Positions 29,897 to 40,709 of a stretch of DNA of 64,000 nt are shown here, one piece after another; the stretch's first letter is position 1, and the number at the start of each line of letters is the position of its first letter. Origin of the DNA: Oscarella lobularis. Taxonomy: Eukaryota > Porifera > Homoscleromorpha > Homosclerophorida > Oscarellidae. Both the position numbers and the translations under genes were made by a program. The notes under the pieces are model-generated. The model was not told the origin of the DNA, made no database searches, and worked only from the letters and a program-made list of their open reading frames with translations. The DNA is taken from NCBI RefSeq assembly GCF_947507565.1, contig NC_089178.1, positions 1,302,001 through 1,366,000 of the forward strand, given 5' to 3'.

Positions 29897-32405
29897 CTAT
29901 TTCTCACTACAATCGGAACTAGAGTGTCCTCCTCGAATTCCCTTATTTATCTGTCCGAGAAGCTTCCTCGTCGACAAAACGACTCGATCAGTCAACTTTC
30001 TTCTCATTTTACGCAACTTGGACGACGAATCAGTGGTCGCGACAACGGCAGGCTCTTCGACAACGGGAGCCGGCGTTTTGACTGAAACAGTTCCGCGCGG
30101 TCGACGCGACGGACTTGGGCAATCGTCAGCGCTGCTCAACGAAACGCGATCCATGTATCCGCTATCGTTACTAAGCGTTCCCTGCAACTTGCGATGATCG
30201 CGTTGAAAGAGGCTGCTGTTGCTCCACGAGGCGCAGCTCGACGATCCCGTGCTGCTCGTGCTGCTGCTCGTCGAGACGCTTTTCTCGCGCTGCTGCAATT
30301 CGGCGACGCGATTGTGAACGGGACTCGCCGCCGTTACTGTGACGGTGACGGGAGGCAGTTCGACTCGTCCGACGCGTCGCGCGGCGACGTTGCGAAGAGC
30401 GGGATGAACGTGATGGGTTGCGCGTCGGTGCGACTGCTGCGGCGCTTCCGTCTGCAGTTCGAGCGAGAAATCCTTGGCGTGTGATTGGCTGCAGCTGCGA
30501 GTCTGCTTGGCGCGCGTAAGTGCGACCAACTTCTCTTTCGATTCGTCGCTCGGGGTAAGACGATATCCGTCATTGACCCACGGATGCTCGTTGACGGCAT
30601 CGATGTCGGCCCGATGTGCGGGCGACGGGCAAAGCATCTGCTTGACCAATCGGCGTACATCTGCGCGCGCAGAAATTCGATAAGCCAACGCGACTTGAAC
30701 GCAAACAAGATCGCTTACCGCTTGGCATCCGGCGAGGAATGTGGAAGGTTCCCGTCGAAACGCAGCGAACGAGGTTCTTCGGATCGCGATCGTCGAACGG
30801 CATGCTGCCGCAGACGAGCGTGTAGAGGAGAACGCCGAGACTCCAGCAATCGACTTCGGGGCCGACGTATTTGACGCCGCGAATCATTTCGGGTGCAGCG
30901 TAGAGCGGACTGCCACAGAAGGTCGACAGACAACCGTCGGGAGTGAACATATTCGACAGACCGAAGTCGATTAGCTAAAAGAGAAAAGGGGATTTAGATT
31001 TCGATTGTCGTGCGTCGTCGCGCCGCGGGGTTCTTAGTAGAGCTATTTCGATGGAAAGCGAAGGGGCGCGCGCGACAAACGAGACGTCAATTACCTTGAC
31101 GTTCCTATTTTCGTCCAGCAGAATGTTTTCCAACTTCAAATCACGATGCGTGACACCATTCTGTAATAAGACAGTAAAATGAGATGCCAGTCAATAGTGG
31201 AAGGGGGGGTCGATCGCGGGGCTTCTACGGTTTCTATCAAACGCGGACGCGCGCGCCCACGCGCGATCGGCAGGAGGTAAAAGGACGGCGTATTGTCAAC
31301 AAACGCGTAAGTGAAAGGGGGCCCCACCTTGTGGCAGTAGTGCACCGCTGAGACGACTTGTCGGAACACGTGACGCGCTTCCGCCTCAGTCAAAACTTTC
31401 TTCGTCGCTATGTAATCGAAGAGCTCGCCCCCGCTGACATATTCCATTACGAGAACGATTCTCTGGCTGTCCTCCATCACTATTTAGAAATAAGAGGCGG
31501 TTCGATTAAACGATCTCGTCGCGACTGTCAGCATCGGGTCGCGATTAGGATAAAGGGACCACAGTACAGCGATGAGACTTGCTAATGATGTTGCTTAGAC
31601 GGTGCGGTTCGTATTTGTTTATACTGAAGCGGCACGGCCCACTTCACAAGCGCGCTGCTTTACACAAATGGGCATTCGAACTAGGGTTACTAGGTTTTCT
31701 TTGAATCGTCGTGAGAAGACAACGGGTTCGTGTTGTTTTATGCGTTGGAACTCGGCGCGATCACACGCCAGGGGCGGGGCTATCGAAGCCCCCCCTTTGG
31801 TTCTATCGCGCGCGCCGCGGCCATGGGGCCTTCCAAAAATTTGAGAACGAAGAGATAGGGCGATGAATGAGGGGGGGAATCGATCGACAAAAAAAACGGG
31901 TTGTTCCTCTATTCCGCGATTTGTTGCACTTACCGTCATAAATCTGCGTGATGTGGGGGTGTTTGAGGGCGTACTGGATCGTCACTTCGCGACGAACGCG
32001 AACCATCTCGCGAGCGTTCTTGATGCTCGACTTCTCGATAATTTTCAGCGCAACCTAGTACGGAGAAATATGACTAAGCTGCTCACTTAGTCCTACTAAT
32101 TCCGGTCGCGCGAAGGGCATATCCTCCTACACGTACGCAAGCGATGACGTTTCCGTGCCTAACATCATCGTGTACTCTGGTTACGGGTGACCGCGCCGTC
32201 GCGCGATCGAGGAAACCATGCAGCATCGTTACTTAGTATTACACTAGAGGCGTTCTAAAAACGGCTCGCGTACCAGTTGTCCAGTTGTCGTATTCTCGGC
32301 GAGTTTCACTTTTCCATACGTTCCTGATCCGAGCGTTTTGATGACACGATACGCTCCCATGTGTTGCTGTCGGGATTTCGGTGCAGTGTCGAATGTCGAA
32401 GACAT
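29897..32405 (-). CDS. NUAK: AMPK-related protein kinase, NUAK family
   Basis: Ser/Thr kinase of the LKB1-activated AMPK-related group. Start [20 protein letters not shown] at 32405; glycine loop [12 protein letters not shown], Lys in [68 protein letters not shown], and the T-loop [14 protein letters not shown] with the LKB1-site Thr. [16 protein letters not shown] follows. The pattern of [13 protein letters not shown] and GPEVD fits NUAK1/2 better than MARK or SIK. After the kinase domain comes a Ser-rich tail of about 200 residues ending SSDCSEK. The intron near 30720-30660 (GTAAGC...GCGCAG) restores the frame between HIPRRMPS and [10 protein letters not shown]. No UBA domain recognised. 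Confidence 0.88.
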
Positions 32406-32904
32406 AATCGATCAACACTCTCGCAAGACTCGAGCGAATGGGGATATGACCTAACAAACGGTGGAGCTGCCGCTTTATAGTCCGCGAAAGAAGCCACGCC
32501 AGCGGTTCCGCCCTCTAATGAAATCATCGCCTAGGTCGCATGTTTGTGTCTAATTAGAGCAGGGGGTGCGGACCTCTACTAGTGATTTGATAAGCACTCT
32601 GCGATCCGTGAGGTCAGACACAGAATGCTTTCATTTGTTCCGCCCCTTTTCTACCGGAAATTCAAGCAGCAGACGGAGTGATCTGCCCCTTTTGACGCGG
32701 AATGACGCACGAACTTGCATCAGCCCTCAACGCGAGAAAATTTCGTCTCACACTAGATATTTCGAGATTGGAGGTTAGAGTTTTGTTTTGCTAAGGCCCA
32801 CGCATCCGACCAAGGACAACCAGGGCGTTCTGGTTCAAATTAGTCGGTGAACGTGATCTGCATTGACGTCATAGGCTTATACGGGCACCTCGCGAAGATC
32901 AAGC
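32406..32904. promoter_or_regulatory. Divergent intergenic region, NUAK / GNL3
   Basis: 499 bp between head-to-head start codons. No conserved ORF; no repeat. It must hold both promoters, but I cannot place specific elements. Confidence 0.4.
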
Positions 32905-35900
32905 ATGGTTCGTCCGAGTACGTCGATTTCGAGCCTAGAGCGTACGGAAACCCAACTTTTCTTGCATAGAAAAGAAGAGTCATCGTATTCCTTGTCGAAA
33001 GAAATACAAAATCGAGAAAAAAGTGAGTTCTAGCGTGCACGGAGCAAATTCGAGCGTCGCTCTAGATTCGAGAGCATCATCGGAAAGAGAAAAAGGCCGC
33101 AAAAAAGAGATCCCATCCAAGTACAGCTCCCCACATCCTATTTTAGCAATAGTTCACCTAAAAGGGGGGACCCTATCCAGGACGTACAAAGGATCCTGGT
33201 ATCCCAAATCAATTTCCTTTCAAAGAGGAATTGCTTAAAGAGGCGGAAGAGCGAAAACGACGCAAAGTGAGTGAGTCAGCGTAGCTGATTTAAAAAACTG
33301 CAGTAGGGGTGGCCTGCGGGCGTGGCGTTCAAATGTGACTCACGAAACTAACGCGTAGTAACTCTGACGTGAGTATACGTTATTTCAGATTGAAGAGGCG
33401 AACGCAAAACGAAAACAAAAGCGAATCGGAATCAAATCATTGGCAAGGGTGCAAGAAGATGCGAGTCGACGCAATGAAACGTTTGAGAAAATGGTAATTT
33501 TACTTCCGCTCCGCTTCCGGAAATCCAACACAGCTGTGTATGTATACGTGTATACGTAGAAAGCAGACGAAGGCGTGTCATCCGGTGGTGGCTCATATTC
33601 AGGTTAGAATGAAAAAATCAGAGACGATTAGCATCGTTTGACCTCTGCTCTATTGCGTATTCAAGACGCCTCGAAAAAGGCATATTACAAAGAATTCAGA
33701 AAGGTCAGACATAAAGAGAAAGGTGTACGGGGGGAGGGAGGGAGGGAGGGAGGGAGGGAGGGAGGGAAGGGAGGTAGCACGTTTCTATCAAACAGTCACT
33801 CTATTTATAAACCCGCAGTTGCACATAACAAAATCCCACCCGAATATGCAGTCCCCACAAGACGATGGGCGTCCCCGTTCTGTTTACTTGTATCGCGGGG
33901 CGTTGCTAGCCAAGCCGGTGTCCTCCCCCTCAACTTCATCCCTATGCAAGCGCTTTCATTAGCATATTTGAATAGCTGAAGGGGAAGCAAGTCCGTTTGT
34001 TTGCGTTCCAGGTGGTCAATGCGGCCGACGTTGTCTTGGAAGTCCTGGATGCGCGAGATCCCATGGGCTGTCGATGCCCCCAGGTAAGAGCTAACAGACA
34101 AACGTTATTTTTTTCGCCGCCCGCCCGCCCCGGGCCGTCGCCGACGATGACGAAATAATGATGATGACTCTTTGTGTCTTTTCCTCGAAGGTGGAAGAAG
34201 CCGTTGTTGCTTGCGGAAACCAAAAGCGGTTGGTCTTGGTTTTGAATAAAATAGGTGCGTTTTTGATAATGATTATTCGTTCGTCTCTCGCTTCCTCGCC
34301 TCGCCCCGTGGCGATTTGCGTCAATGGGCAATCGTTTCGCACTTATTTGTCAACGTTTTTCGATGCAGATCTCGTGCCCACGAAGAATGTGGAACTGTGG
34401 CTCAAGCACCTGAGGAATGAATTTCCAACCGTGGCATTCAAAGCATCGACGCAAACGCAGAAACAGCACCTGGTCAGAGAAAGATAGGAGACGCGCCAAC
34501 CCCCACCGGTGGCACCCACAAGTCCTATCGTCTTCTCATTTTTTATTTCTAGTCCCAAAGCAAAGTAGCTACATCATTGGCCCCCACGTCGCTTCTAAGC
34601 AGCAAACAATGCCTCGGAGCGGACACCCTCATGAAACTGTTGGCTAATTATTGCCGAAGCGCGGGAATTCGGACGTCAATCCGAGTTGGCGTCGTAGGTA
34701 TGAAAAGTCTAATTGGAACGTCGATCGTTTATTTATTGAGCGTGATTTTGATCTAGGTTTTCCCAATGTGGGCAAGAGCAGGTAGGTATTTCGAATAGCC
34801 TAACATCAGGTGGTTATCTGCACTCGCGCTCTTCTAATAGTCTCATAAACAGTTTGAAGAGAACGAAGGTATGCGGCGTGGGAGCGACACCAGGAGTGAC
34901 TAAGTACGCACTCGGCGCGATATTTTGACTTCTTCCCCCCGCGCGATCTCTTTTTTTAAAAAAGGACCATGCAGGAGATCCAGCTGGACAAACACGTTCG
35001 TCTAATCGATAGTCCGGGAATCGTTCTAGCATCGCGTTTCGACCAAGCGACCGCCGTTCTACGCAACTGCATCAAAATCGAGACGGTTCCGGATCCGATT
35101 GCACCCGTCGAAGCCATTCTTAGACGATGTCCTAAGGATCAGGTAGTGGGGTAGACGCGAAGCCGGCGACCGACCGGTAATGCCGATTCCGCTTGCATAC
35201 GTAGATGATGACTCGGTATGGAATTCCTACTTTCGTCGACGTGCACGATTTTGTGAGTCATCTCGCGCGGCGAATGGGAAAACTCAAGAAAGGCGCGTAT
35301 AAAACGATATTTCTCGTTGTTTCTTCTCTCTTTGACTTTTTATCATCAGGTGGCGTGCCTGACGTCGACGCGGCGGCGCGTGCCGTGCTCAAGGATTGGA
35401 ACACGTGGGGCAATAGAGAATGCCCTCTCGTCGACGATTCATTTATTGCTCTGTTTTGTGTCGTATAGGGGCCAGATTAAATTCTACACGCATCCGCCTG
35501 AGGCACGCTCGTTGCCCACTCATTTGTCCGCTGAAGTCGTGACGCAATGGAGCAAGGAGTTTGATTGGGTAAGGAGAGAGCGTAGGCGCTCGCGCGTGCA
35601 TTCACTCCCAATTGCTCAGAAATCTCTCGAAGCGGAAGAAAAGGAGAACGTTCTAGGCGAAGTCGACGGAACTAGCGAGGGCATGGTTTTGGAAGCGAGT
35701 CAACCAGTTGACGCAATGAGTACCGAAAAAGCGGACAGTACGCCCACGGTAAGAGATGATCTTCTCACACAGCACTTCTGTTTTTTCCTGGGGGGTACAA
35801 TTTGATTGCTTCCTGCCGGGATTTGCGTTTGAGGGGTTCCTTAGGAATTTTTTTCCGAAGGGACTTATGCACCGGCTTCGTCCGCTTTTTTGATCTTGTC

Positions 35901-36738
35901 GGCGCCTGTTGAAACAGGTTAAAAACTAAAACTGTACGCGTTGCAGGAGTGTGGTAGTGCCTAAACTTCTAAGTTTTCAAACCGCGAGGGGGGGCTCCCT
36001 GCAGAGACTTAGAGGAAAAAGGCGGAGCGTTGATCTGACTGAAGATAGCGCGCGATAACGAGGGTCCTGATCTAATAAAGCTCAGCGCAGTCCTGTTCCG
36101 ATTTGCTTTGCGGTTTGAGCTCGTATTTGTACTCTTGTACCCGTGTGACGTAGAGTAGGCCATGGCAGGAGACTTGGGGTCGCTTTGTTTCTTATTAGAT
36201 AGACTACTATAGTCTGACTGTCGCCTTTTTGTCGCATTTTTCACAAGGTCGATGATCTCGAGAACGAAGATTCTATTGTTCCCGAGTTGATGGATGAGGA
36301 AGAGGTTTTGTGACCTCCGCTGCACTTTGTATGACGCAATCGAACCCCATGCGTCTTTAGGCGATGACGGTCAAAGCGCAATTACGCGAGACGAGGAAAT
36401 CGAAGGCAAAACAACAGACGTTATCAAAGAGAGACCGGAGACGCGATGACGCTCTCAGCAAACTAAACCCTCAAACAAACAAAATAATAAAGAAAGTAAG
36501 AGATCGAGACTCACAACGGAAACACGCAAACGCAAAAAATTATTTTCGTAGTCAGTAAAGGAGAAGAAAAGATCGAAAAGGAAGTTTGAGAAAGGTAAGC
36601 AAGCACGTGCATGCATGTAAGGGGGGTTTCACCGCCACACGTGTAGTGGTTGACAAGCTGGGAGAGAGCACAGAAGCCCTGTCATTGAGTGCGAAAAAGA
36701 GCGAAGCGTACAGTTTTGAGGAGCACTTCAAATTCTAA
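32905..36738 (+). CDS. GNL3: Nucleostemin-type nucleolar GTPase (ancestral GNL3/GNL3L)
   Basis: Circularly permuted GTPase of the YlqF/YawG family, needed for 60S ribosome assembly. The tiny first exon (MVRP) and second exon ([18 protein letters not shown]) give the basic nucleolar-localisation N-terminus, followed by [16 protein letters not shown]. Then [34 protein letters not shown], the G4 motif [18 protein letters not shown] (about 34220-34390), G1 in [20 protein letters not shown]3 RLIDSPGIV, and the C-terminal [13 protein letters not shown] and [18 protein letters not shown]. The N-terminus is GNL3-like and the rest nearer GNL3L, as expected for a single pre-duplication gene. Around 14 exons; an acidic then basic tail ends SFEEHFKF at TAA 36736-36738. 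ATG choice rests on splicing MVRP into the basic exon. Confidence 0.9.
33729..33774 (+). repeat. GGGA/GGAG microsatellite in a GNL3 intron
   Basis: About ten GGGA units in a row with one GGGAA interruption. Four or more G-triplets spaced by one base make it a strong candidate for a G-quadruplex in DNA and in the sense pre-mRNA. Confidence 0.9.
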
Positions 36739-36837
36739 TCTATGCGTCATGAGAATATAACTCAAAAAAATAATACAAGCCTGTCTACTAACTCAAGGGG
36801 AGACCCAAAAAAACTATGGCAACCGATTCGATTGATA

Positions 36838-37374
36838 TCAACGATTGTCCTTCGTGGCCATTCTCATGACGACGGCGTCGAGAAGCGATCCGATTCGCAA
36901 TTCATTGTCGCCGATTTTGTAGACACTTCGAATGCGCGCGCTATCGGCCAAATCGACGAGATCGTCGAGATGTGCGAGATGGCCGTCGACGTGCCGACAG
37001 GCGTCGCGTAGCATCGTTCCGCTCGCTTCGTCGACGACGGCGAGCAGAACGCTCGTGCTTTCGTCCCCTATAGCGAACTTTTTCAACGAGTCCGTTATGC
37101 TGCGCGTTGGAGAGAGATTGTAGATGATTTCCGTGTGGATGCCGCGCGTTTTCATGCACTTGCGATTGAGCGCTTGAACGGTTTTGTTTGCCGCGACGAG
37201 AACTTGAAATGTTTCGACGATCATTTTCGGTTCGAGAAGGGCGCCTGTTAGATTTCCGTCGGCGACTTTCTTTCGGAGATCGGCCGCATTTTTGACGTCG
37301 GTGAATAGGGCCAAGCCCACGTACACCGAAGGCTCGAGATCGAGTTGAAAAAGTCGCGTACGTTCTTCCTCCAT
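36838..37374 (-). CDS. TPRKB: TPRKB / Cgi121, KEOPS complex subunit
   Basis: Binds the PRPK (Bud32) kinase in the KEOPS/EKC complex that makes t6A in tRNA. One uninterrupted 178-codon frame, length near that of human TPRKB (175). Visible family features: FQLDLEPSVYVGLALFTDVKNA at the start, ALLEPKMIVETFQVLVAANKTV, MKTRGIHTEIIYNLSPTRSI with the conserved E-I-I/V-Y-N-L-S-P block, and a C-terminal Ser-Val-Tyr-Lys-Ile region. Intronless, unlike most neighbours. Head-to-head with LAMTOR5, 94 bp apart. Confidence 0.93.
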   Translation of the reverse strand: MEEERTRLFQLDLEPSVYVGLALFTDVKNAADLRKKVADGNLTGALLEPKMIVETFQVLVAANKTVQALNRKCMKTRGIHTEIIYNLSPTRSITDSLKKFAIGDESTSVLLAVVDEASGTMLRDACRHVDGHLAHLDDLVDLADSARIRSVYKIGDNELRIGSLLDAVVMRMATKDNR

Positions 37375-37468
37375 TGATTGTTCTAGAGCGCGCTACGTCT
37401 AGTCAAGCCCCCGGATTGCGTTCTGTTCGTGCTTTTTGTGGCGTTTTCTTGTTGCCGTTATTTGACGA
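37375..37468. promoter_or_regulatory. Bidirectional promoter, TPRKB / LAMTOR5
   Basis: 94 bp between divergent start codons. No TATA or CCAAT box seen; GCGCGC near 37388. Confidence 0.5.
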
Positions 37469-37915
37469 ATGGAGAGTGCATTGGACAAGCAGTTGGACGA
37501 ATCGTAAGTGTTCGTAGAGGTGGGGCCTCCATGAGGGAGTAATCACTTTTCGTTTTCTCTAGAATGGCTCAAACAGGAGTCGTTGGCGTGATGTGCGTCG
37601 ATCAGAAGGGTCTCTGCTTGGGAGGTAAGCTTTTATGTATGTGCTAAAGCACGCGAACGGCCGTAATTGTGGAAAAACGCAGTTCGAGGCAACTCGACAC
37701 CCGAAGGAGCCGGTCACGTGGCCACATTGGCGAACAAAGCTCGAGAACTCGCTCCATACGGAGTAGAACCCGTCGTCGTTCTCGAATCGCCAGGATGGTA
37801 TAATATCCTAATAATGATGATGACGTCATCATTAGTTTTCCACGTGTCTCTCTTTAGCAACGTTTTGATCAAACAGCACAATGGAATTACGCTAGCAGTT
37901 AATAAAGTTCTCTAA
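37469..37915 (+). CDS. LAMTOR5: Ragulator complex protein LAMTOR5
   Basis: Roadblock-like subunit of the lysosomal Ragulator scaffold that brings Rag GTPases and mTORC1 to the lysosome. Four exons (37469-37503, 37563-37624, 37683-37797, 37858-37915) give 89 residues, against 91 in human. Matching features: MESALDKQLDES, GVVGVMCVDQKGLCLGVRG, PVVVLES, and KQHNGITLAVNKVL at the end (human IQKHDGITVAVHKM). Small and short-exon, but the splice junctions all keep frame. Confidence 0.92.
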
Positions 37916-38284
37916 ACGGTCAAAAAGTAACGAAATTGCATTGTAGTGCCTGTTTGTATGTACTTCGTTGCTATTAACTTGGAGCCATAGACCCATGAGA
38001 ATAGATAGTTACATATTGTAGACTTTGGATTCTATAAGTCTCCAACCCAAACGTAATAGAATCAATCCAAAGTCTACTGTAGCAGCTAAGGTGAATAGTG
38101 AGAGAGACAGCTTTTAAATGATTTCAAGTCTAAAAAGTGAAGGAAGGAAACACGTAAGAAAGGCTGTGCAAAAAGGTAAGTAGTAACGGCTGCAAATACT
38201 ATTTACTCTATAATAGTTCACTATGAAAAAAGCAAAAGGCTAATTCAAGCAAACGAGCCGAGCGGCCATCGACGTCATTTCTCT
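37916..38284. other. Convergent 3' region, LAMTOR5 / SH2-WW-VCA gene
   Basis: 369 bp between two converging stop codons. Mostly AT-rich 3' UTR-like sequence; contains the inverted repeat at 38018-38077. No ORF of note. Confidence 0.45.
38018..38077. repeat. Imperfect inverted repeat (hairpin) in 3' region
   Basis: GTAGACTTTGGATTCTAT at 38018-38035 is complementary to the arm at 38056-38077, which differs only by a 4-base insertion. The loop is about 20 nt. It could be a short inverted-repeat element, or a structured RNA end shared by the two converging transcripts. Confidence 0.75.
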
Positions 38285-40282
38285 CTAATCCCAATCGTCT
38301 TCATCTTCCATTTCTTCGAATTCTTCATCAGACTCATTCTGTACAGCGTTCGTTATTTTCATCAGTTTGTTCTTCAGCGCTGCAATGATGTCGCCCTCTT
38401 GCGCTTGTTCAGCAGTGGACGTCTGCGACGGCACTTCTCGAAGGGACATTGCTCTCAATTTTCCTCCCGTTCCACCAAACGATTTGATTTCATTGAGCAA
38501 ACTTGACACAGACGACGCCGGCGACACGGGCGTCGTTGATCCGCCACTGCTACGACGACTTGATGACGGTGACGATGAGAGGAGAACATCTGATGGTTCG
38601 GGTGGTGGGAGCGAAGGTGGTGGCGGCGGCGGAGGCGGAACAGCAGCGGAAGATGGAATAGGAAGAGGCGGCGGCGGCGCTGGTGCAGCAGCAGGAAGCG
38701 GCGGCGGCGATTCATCGACGGAATTCATTGGAGGCAAAGGAGGAGGTTTGCTGCTTGGTTTTGACGATGGAGGTAAGGGCGGTGGTGGGGCTGTTGTCTC
38801 GCGTGGAATGGGCGGTGGCGGCGGTTCATCGCCGCCGCCGCCGCCGCCGCGTCCCGGCACCGGCGGCGGTGCAGCTGAGGAATCTGTATTTCTGGGAATA
38901 GGGGGTGGAGGAGCATCTGCAGCTCGAACTCCTCTTCCTGGCACCGGAGGCGGAGGCGGTCCTCGCCGGTCTGGTATTGACGGCGGTGGGACCGTCGCTG
39001 CACTTCGTGTTGGCGTTGGCGGCAACGGGGGCGGAACATCTTTTCTCGATATCCTTCCGGGAATTGGTGGCGGGGCGTCATCTTTGCCTCTTCCAGGGAC
39101 AGGTGGCGGTCCTCGAGACAGTGGAGGCGAACTCTTAGATGGCGGTAGAGGCGGAGGTGCTCTCTCATTCAACGTCGTTTCCTGTGGCGGCGGCATGGGC
39201 GGAGCACGTCGCTGTCTTGGCGTAGACGCAGTTGGGCGTCCTGGTAAGGGCGGCAATGCTTGCTGTTGAAAAGAAGGCTGAGGTAATGGAACCCCTCTCC
39301 CTTGCTGTGGAGTTTTTGCTGGTACATCTGGTGCTCTTGCTGTATTCTCCACCATCGTGACGTAATTACTGTCGCCTTCTTGAGGATTTTTTCCTTCGGG
39401 AATTGTGGGCCTTTTCCATACTGTTTCTCCTGTGTCCGTATTGTAGTAATACGGGCGTTTGTATTTGTCGCTGAAGTGTTCGGACCAACCGGGTGCAAGA
39501 GGCCCCTTTGGCCCCTTTCCTCCTTTCGTGCTCTTTCTAGGAATCGTCGTCGCCGTCCCCGTTCCCTTTACTCCCCTTCGAGGGTTACTCGGACTCCACG
39601 TTTGCCTTCGCAATAATTGATTTTCTACGTTTTCTGGCACTTGGGGAAGCGGTCGACTCGTCACGGCGGACGATGGCGACTGAGGCGGAACGGCGGGAAG
39701 CGGCCTCGAGTGCACCACATCTTAAAAAAAGTACAAAAATCAATAATGAAATAATTAATATTGATTTTTTTCTCTCGTACGGGACTGTTTAGGTGGCACG
39801 GGTTCGGCGATACCCTGCGCTCTCATGTGTTCCCTTTCCAAATCCCGATCAACGGGTATAGCGTGAGTAAGATAGACCTGACAGTTCTTTGATTTCAATG
39901 GCGATTGACCGTAATAGATGAGCAGATCGCGAATTGTGGGAAATCGCTTCGCTGATACATAGTATTGCTGATTGTTGGCATCTTGAAGTATTCGAAAGTG
40001 TTTCACGGCGCCACCGTATCTGGGAGAAAGGGCGGGAAAAACTCTCAGTCCAATCTCCGGGTTCGCAGCTTACGTCACGCAAATAGAAAAGAGCCCCTCG
40101 TTGGAAAAACTCGGTCGAAGGAGATACCAACCGTCTGACTTCAGATATCGACTCATAACATTGTTCGTCTAAGAGAGAAAAAAACGATCCGTCGCGTCGA
40201 AAGAACGAGTTCTCGCGAATATCTCGATCACTTCGATTTTGGGGAGATAAGGATGAAGGCCTGGCAATTGATGAGTGCTCAT
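38285..40282 (-). CDS. SH2-WW-proline-rich-WH2-CA protein, putative Arp2/3 nucleation-promoting factor
   Basis: Domain order is seen directly in the minus-strand reading. Exon 1 (from ATG 40282) gives MSTHQLPGLHPYLPKIE; the next exons give an SH2 domain with DGWYLLRPSFSNEGLFSI (the Arg of FLVR kept), GAVKHFRILQD and FPTIRDLLIYYGQSPL. The large last exon holds a WW domain, GWSEHFSDKYKRPYYYN to GETVWKRP (about 39500-39410), then about 200 residues of repeated PPPxPGRG proline runs. It ends with a WH2-like segment LLNEIKSF to KLRAM, a C-region helix DIIAALKNKLMKITNAV, and an acidic tail closing in DEDDWD with the penultimate Trp typical of WASP/WAVE acidic regions. Known VCA activity is to bind actin and activate Arp2/3; the SH2 would tether this to phosphotyrosine. 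No WH1 or GBD. Four exons join in frame; an upstream first exon cannot be excluded. Confidence 0.82.
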
Positions 40283-40709
40283 TGTTGGAGGTGATGCTCT
40301 GATGAGATCTTTTTCTTTCCTAGAAACAACAAATCCTGATAGGGGACTCCGGGGACGCCGTTTCTTCTACGAAGCGATCGACAAGTGCGCGACGCTTCCT
40401 GTGTGCAGTTTCGCCTTCTTAGGCGATGGGGAAACCTTTGCGTGAAGAAGCCGCGTGACGAAACGCGATTCGATTTTTCGCCGACGCCTCCCCGAGTTCG
40501 ACGACTTCTATTCGAACGTACGGCGGTGTCTAGTAGCCGCTTTCGTCGCGATTCCGGCTCCAATAACGATTCCCTGGGGAAGTGAGTACGACGAACGCAA
40601 GGGAAAAAAGGAAAACCACGCGAGTTACGCCCACTCAAGACATGCGCAATTGCGCATTGGGATCAGGCACTTACCGGTACATAGATTTTTTTTCTCGCGA
40701 TACTCTTAC
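40283..40709. promoter_or_regulatory. Divergent intergenic region, SH2-WW-VCA gene / RRM gene
   Basis: 427 bp between head-to-head starts. Both strands contain open frames of 65-120 codons here, but they lack splice continuity with either gene and match no family, so I regard this as promoter plus 5' UTR. Confidence 0.4.

Noticed and set aside
38367-39269. A 300-codon plus-strand ORF rich in glycine
   Set aside because: It is the antisense shadow of the proline-rich exon of the SH2-WW-VCA gene (GGN is the complement of proline CCN).
40279-40638. A 119-codon minus-strand ORF just upstream of the SH2-WW-VCA start
   Set aside because: Its frame runs into the SH2 gene's first exon only with the wrong phase, and its composition is arginine-rich and promoter-like.
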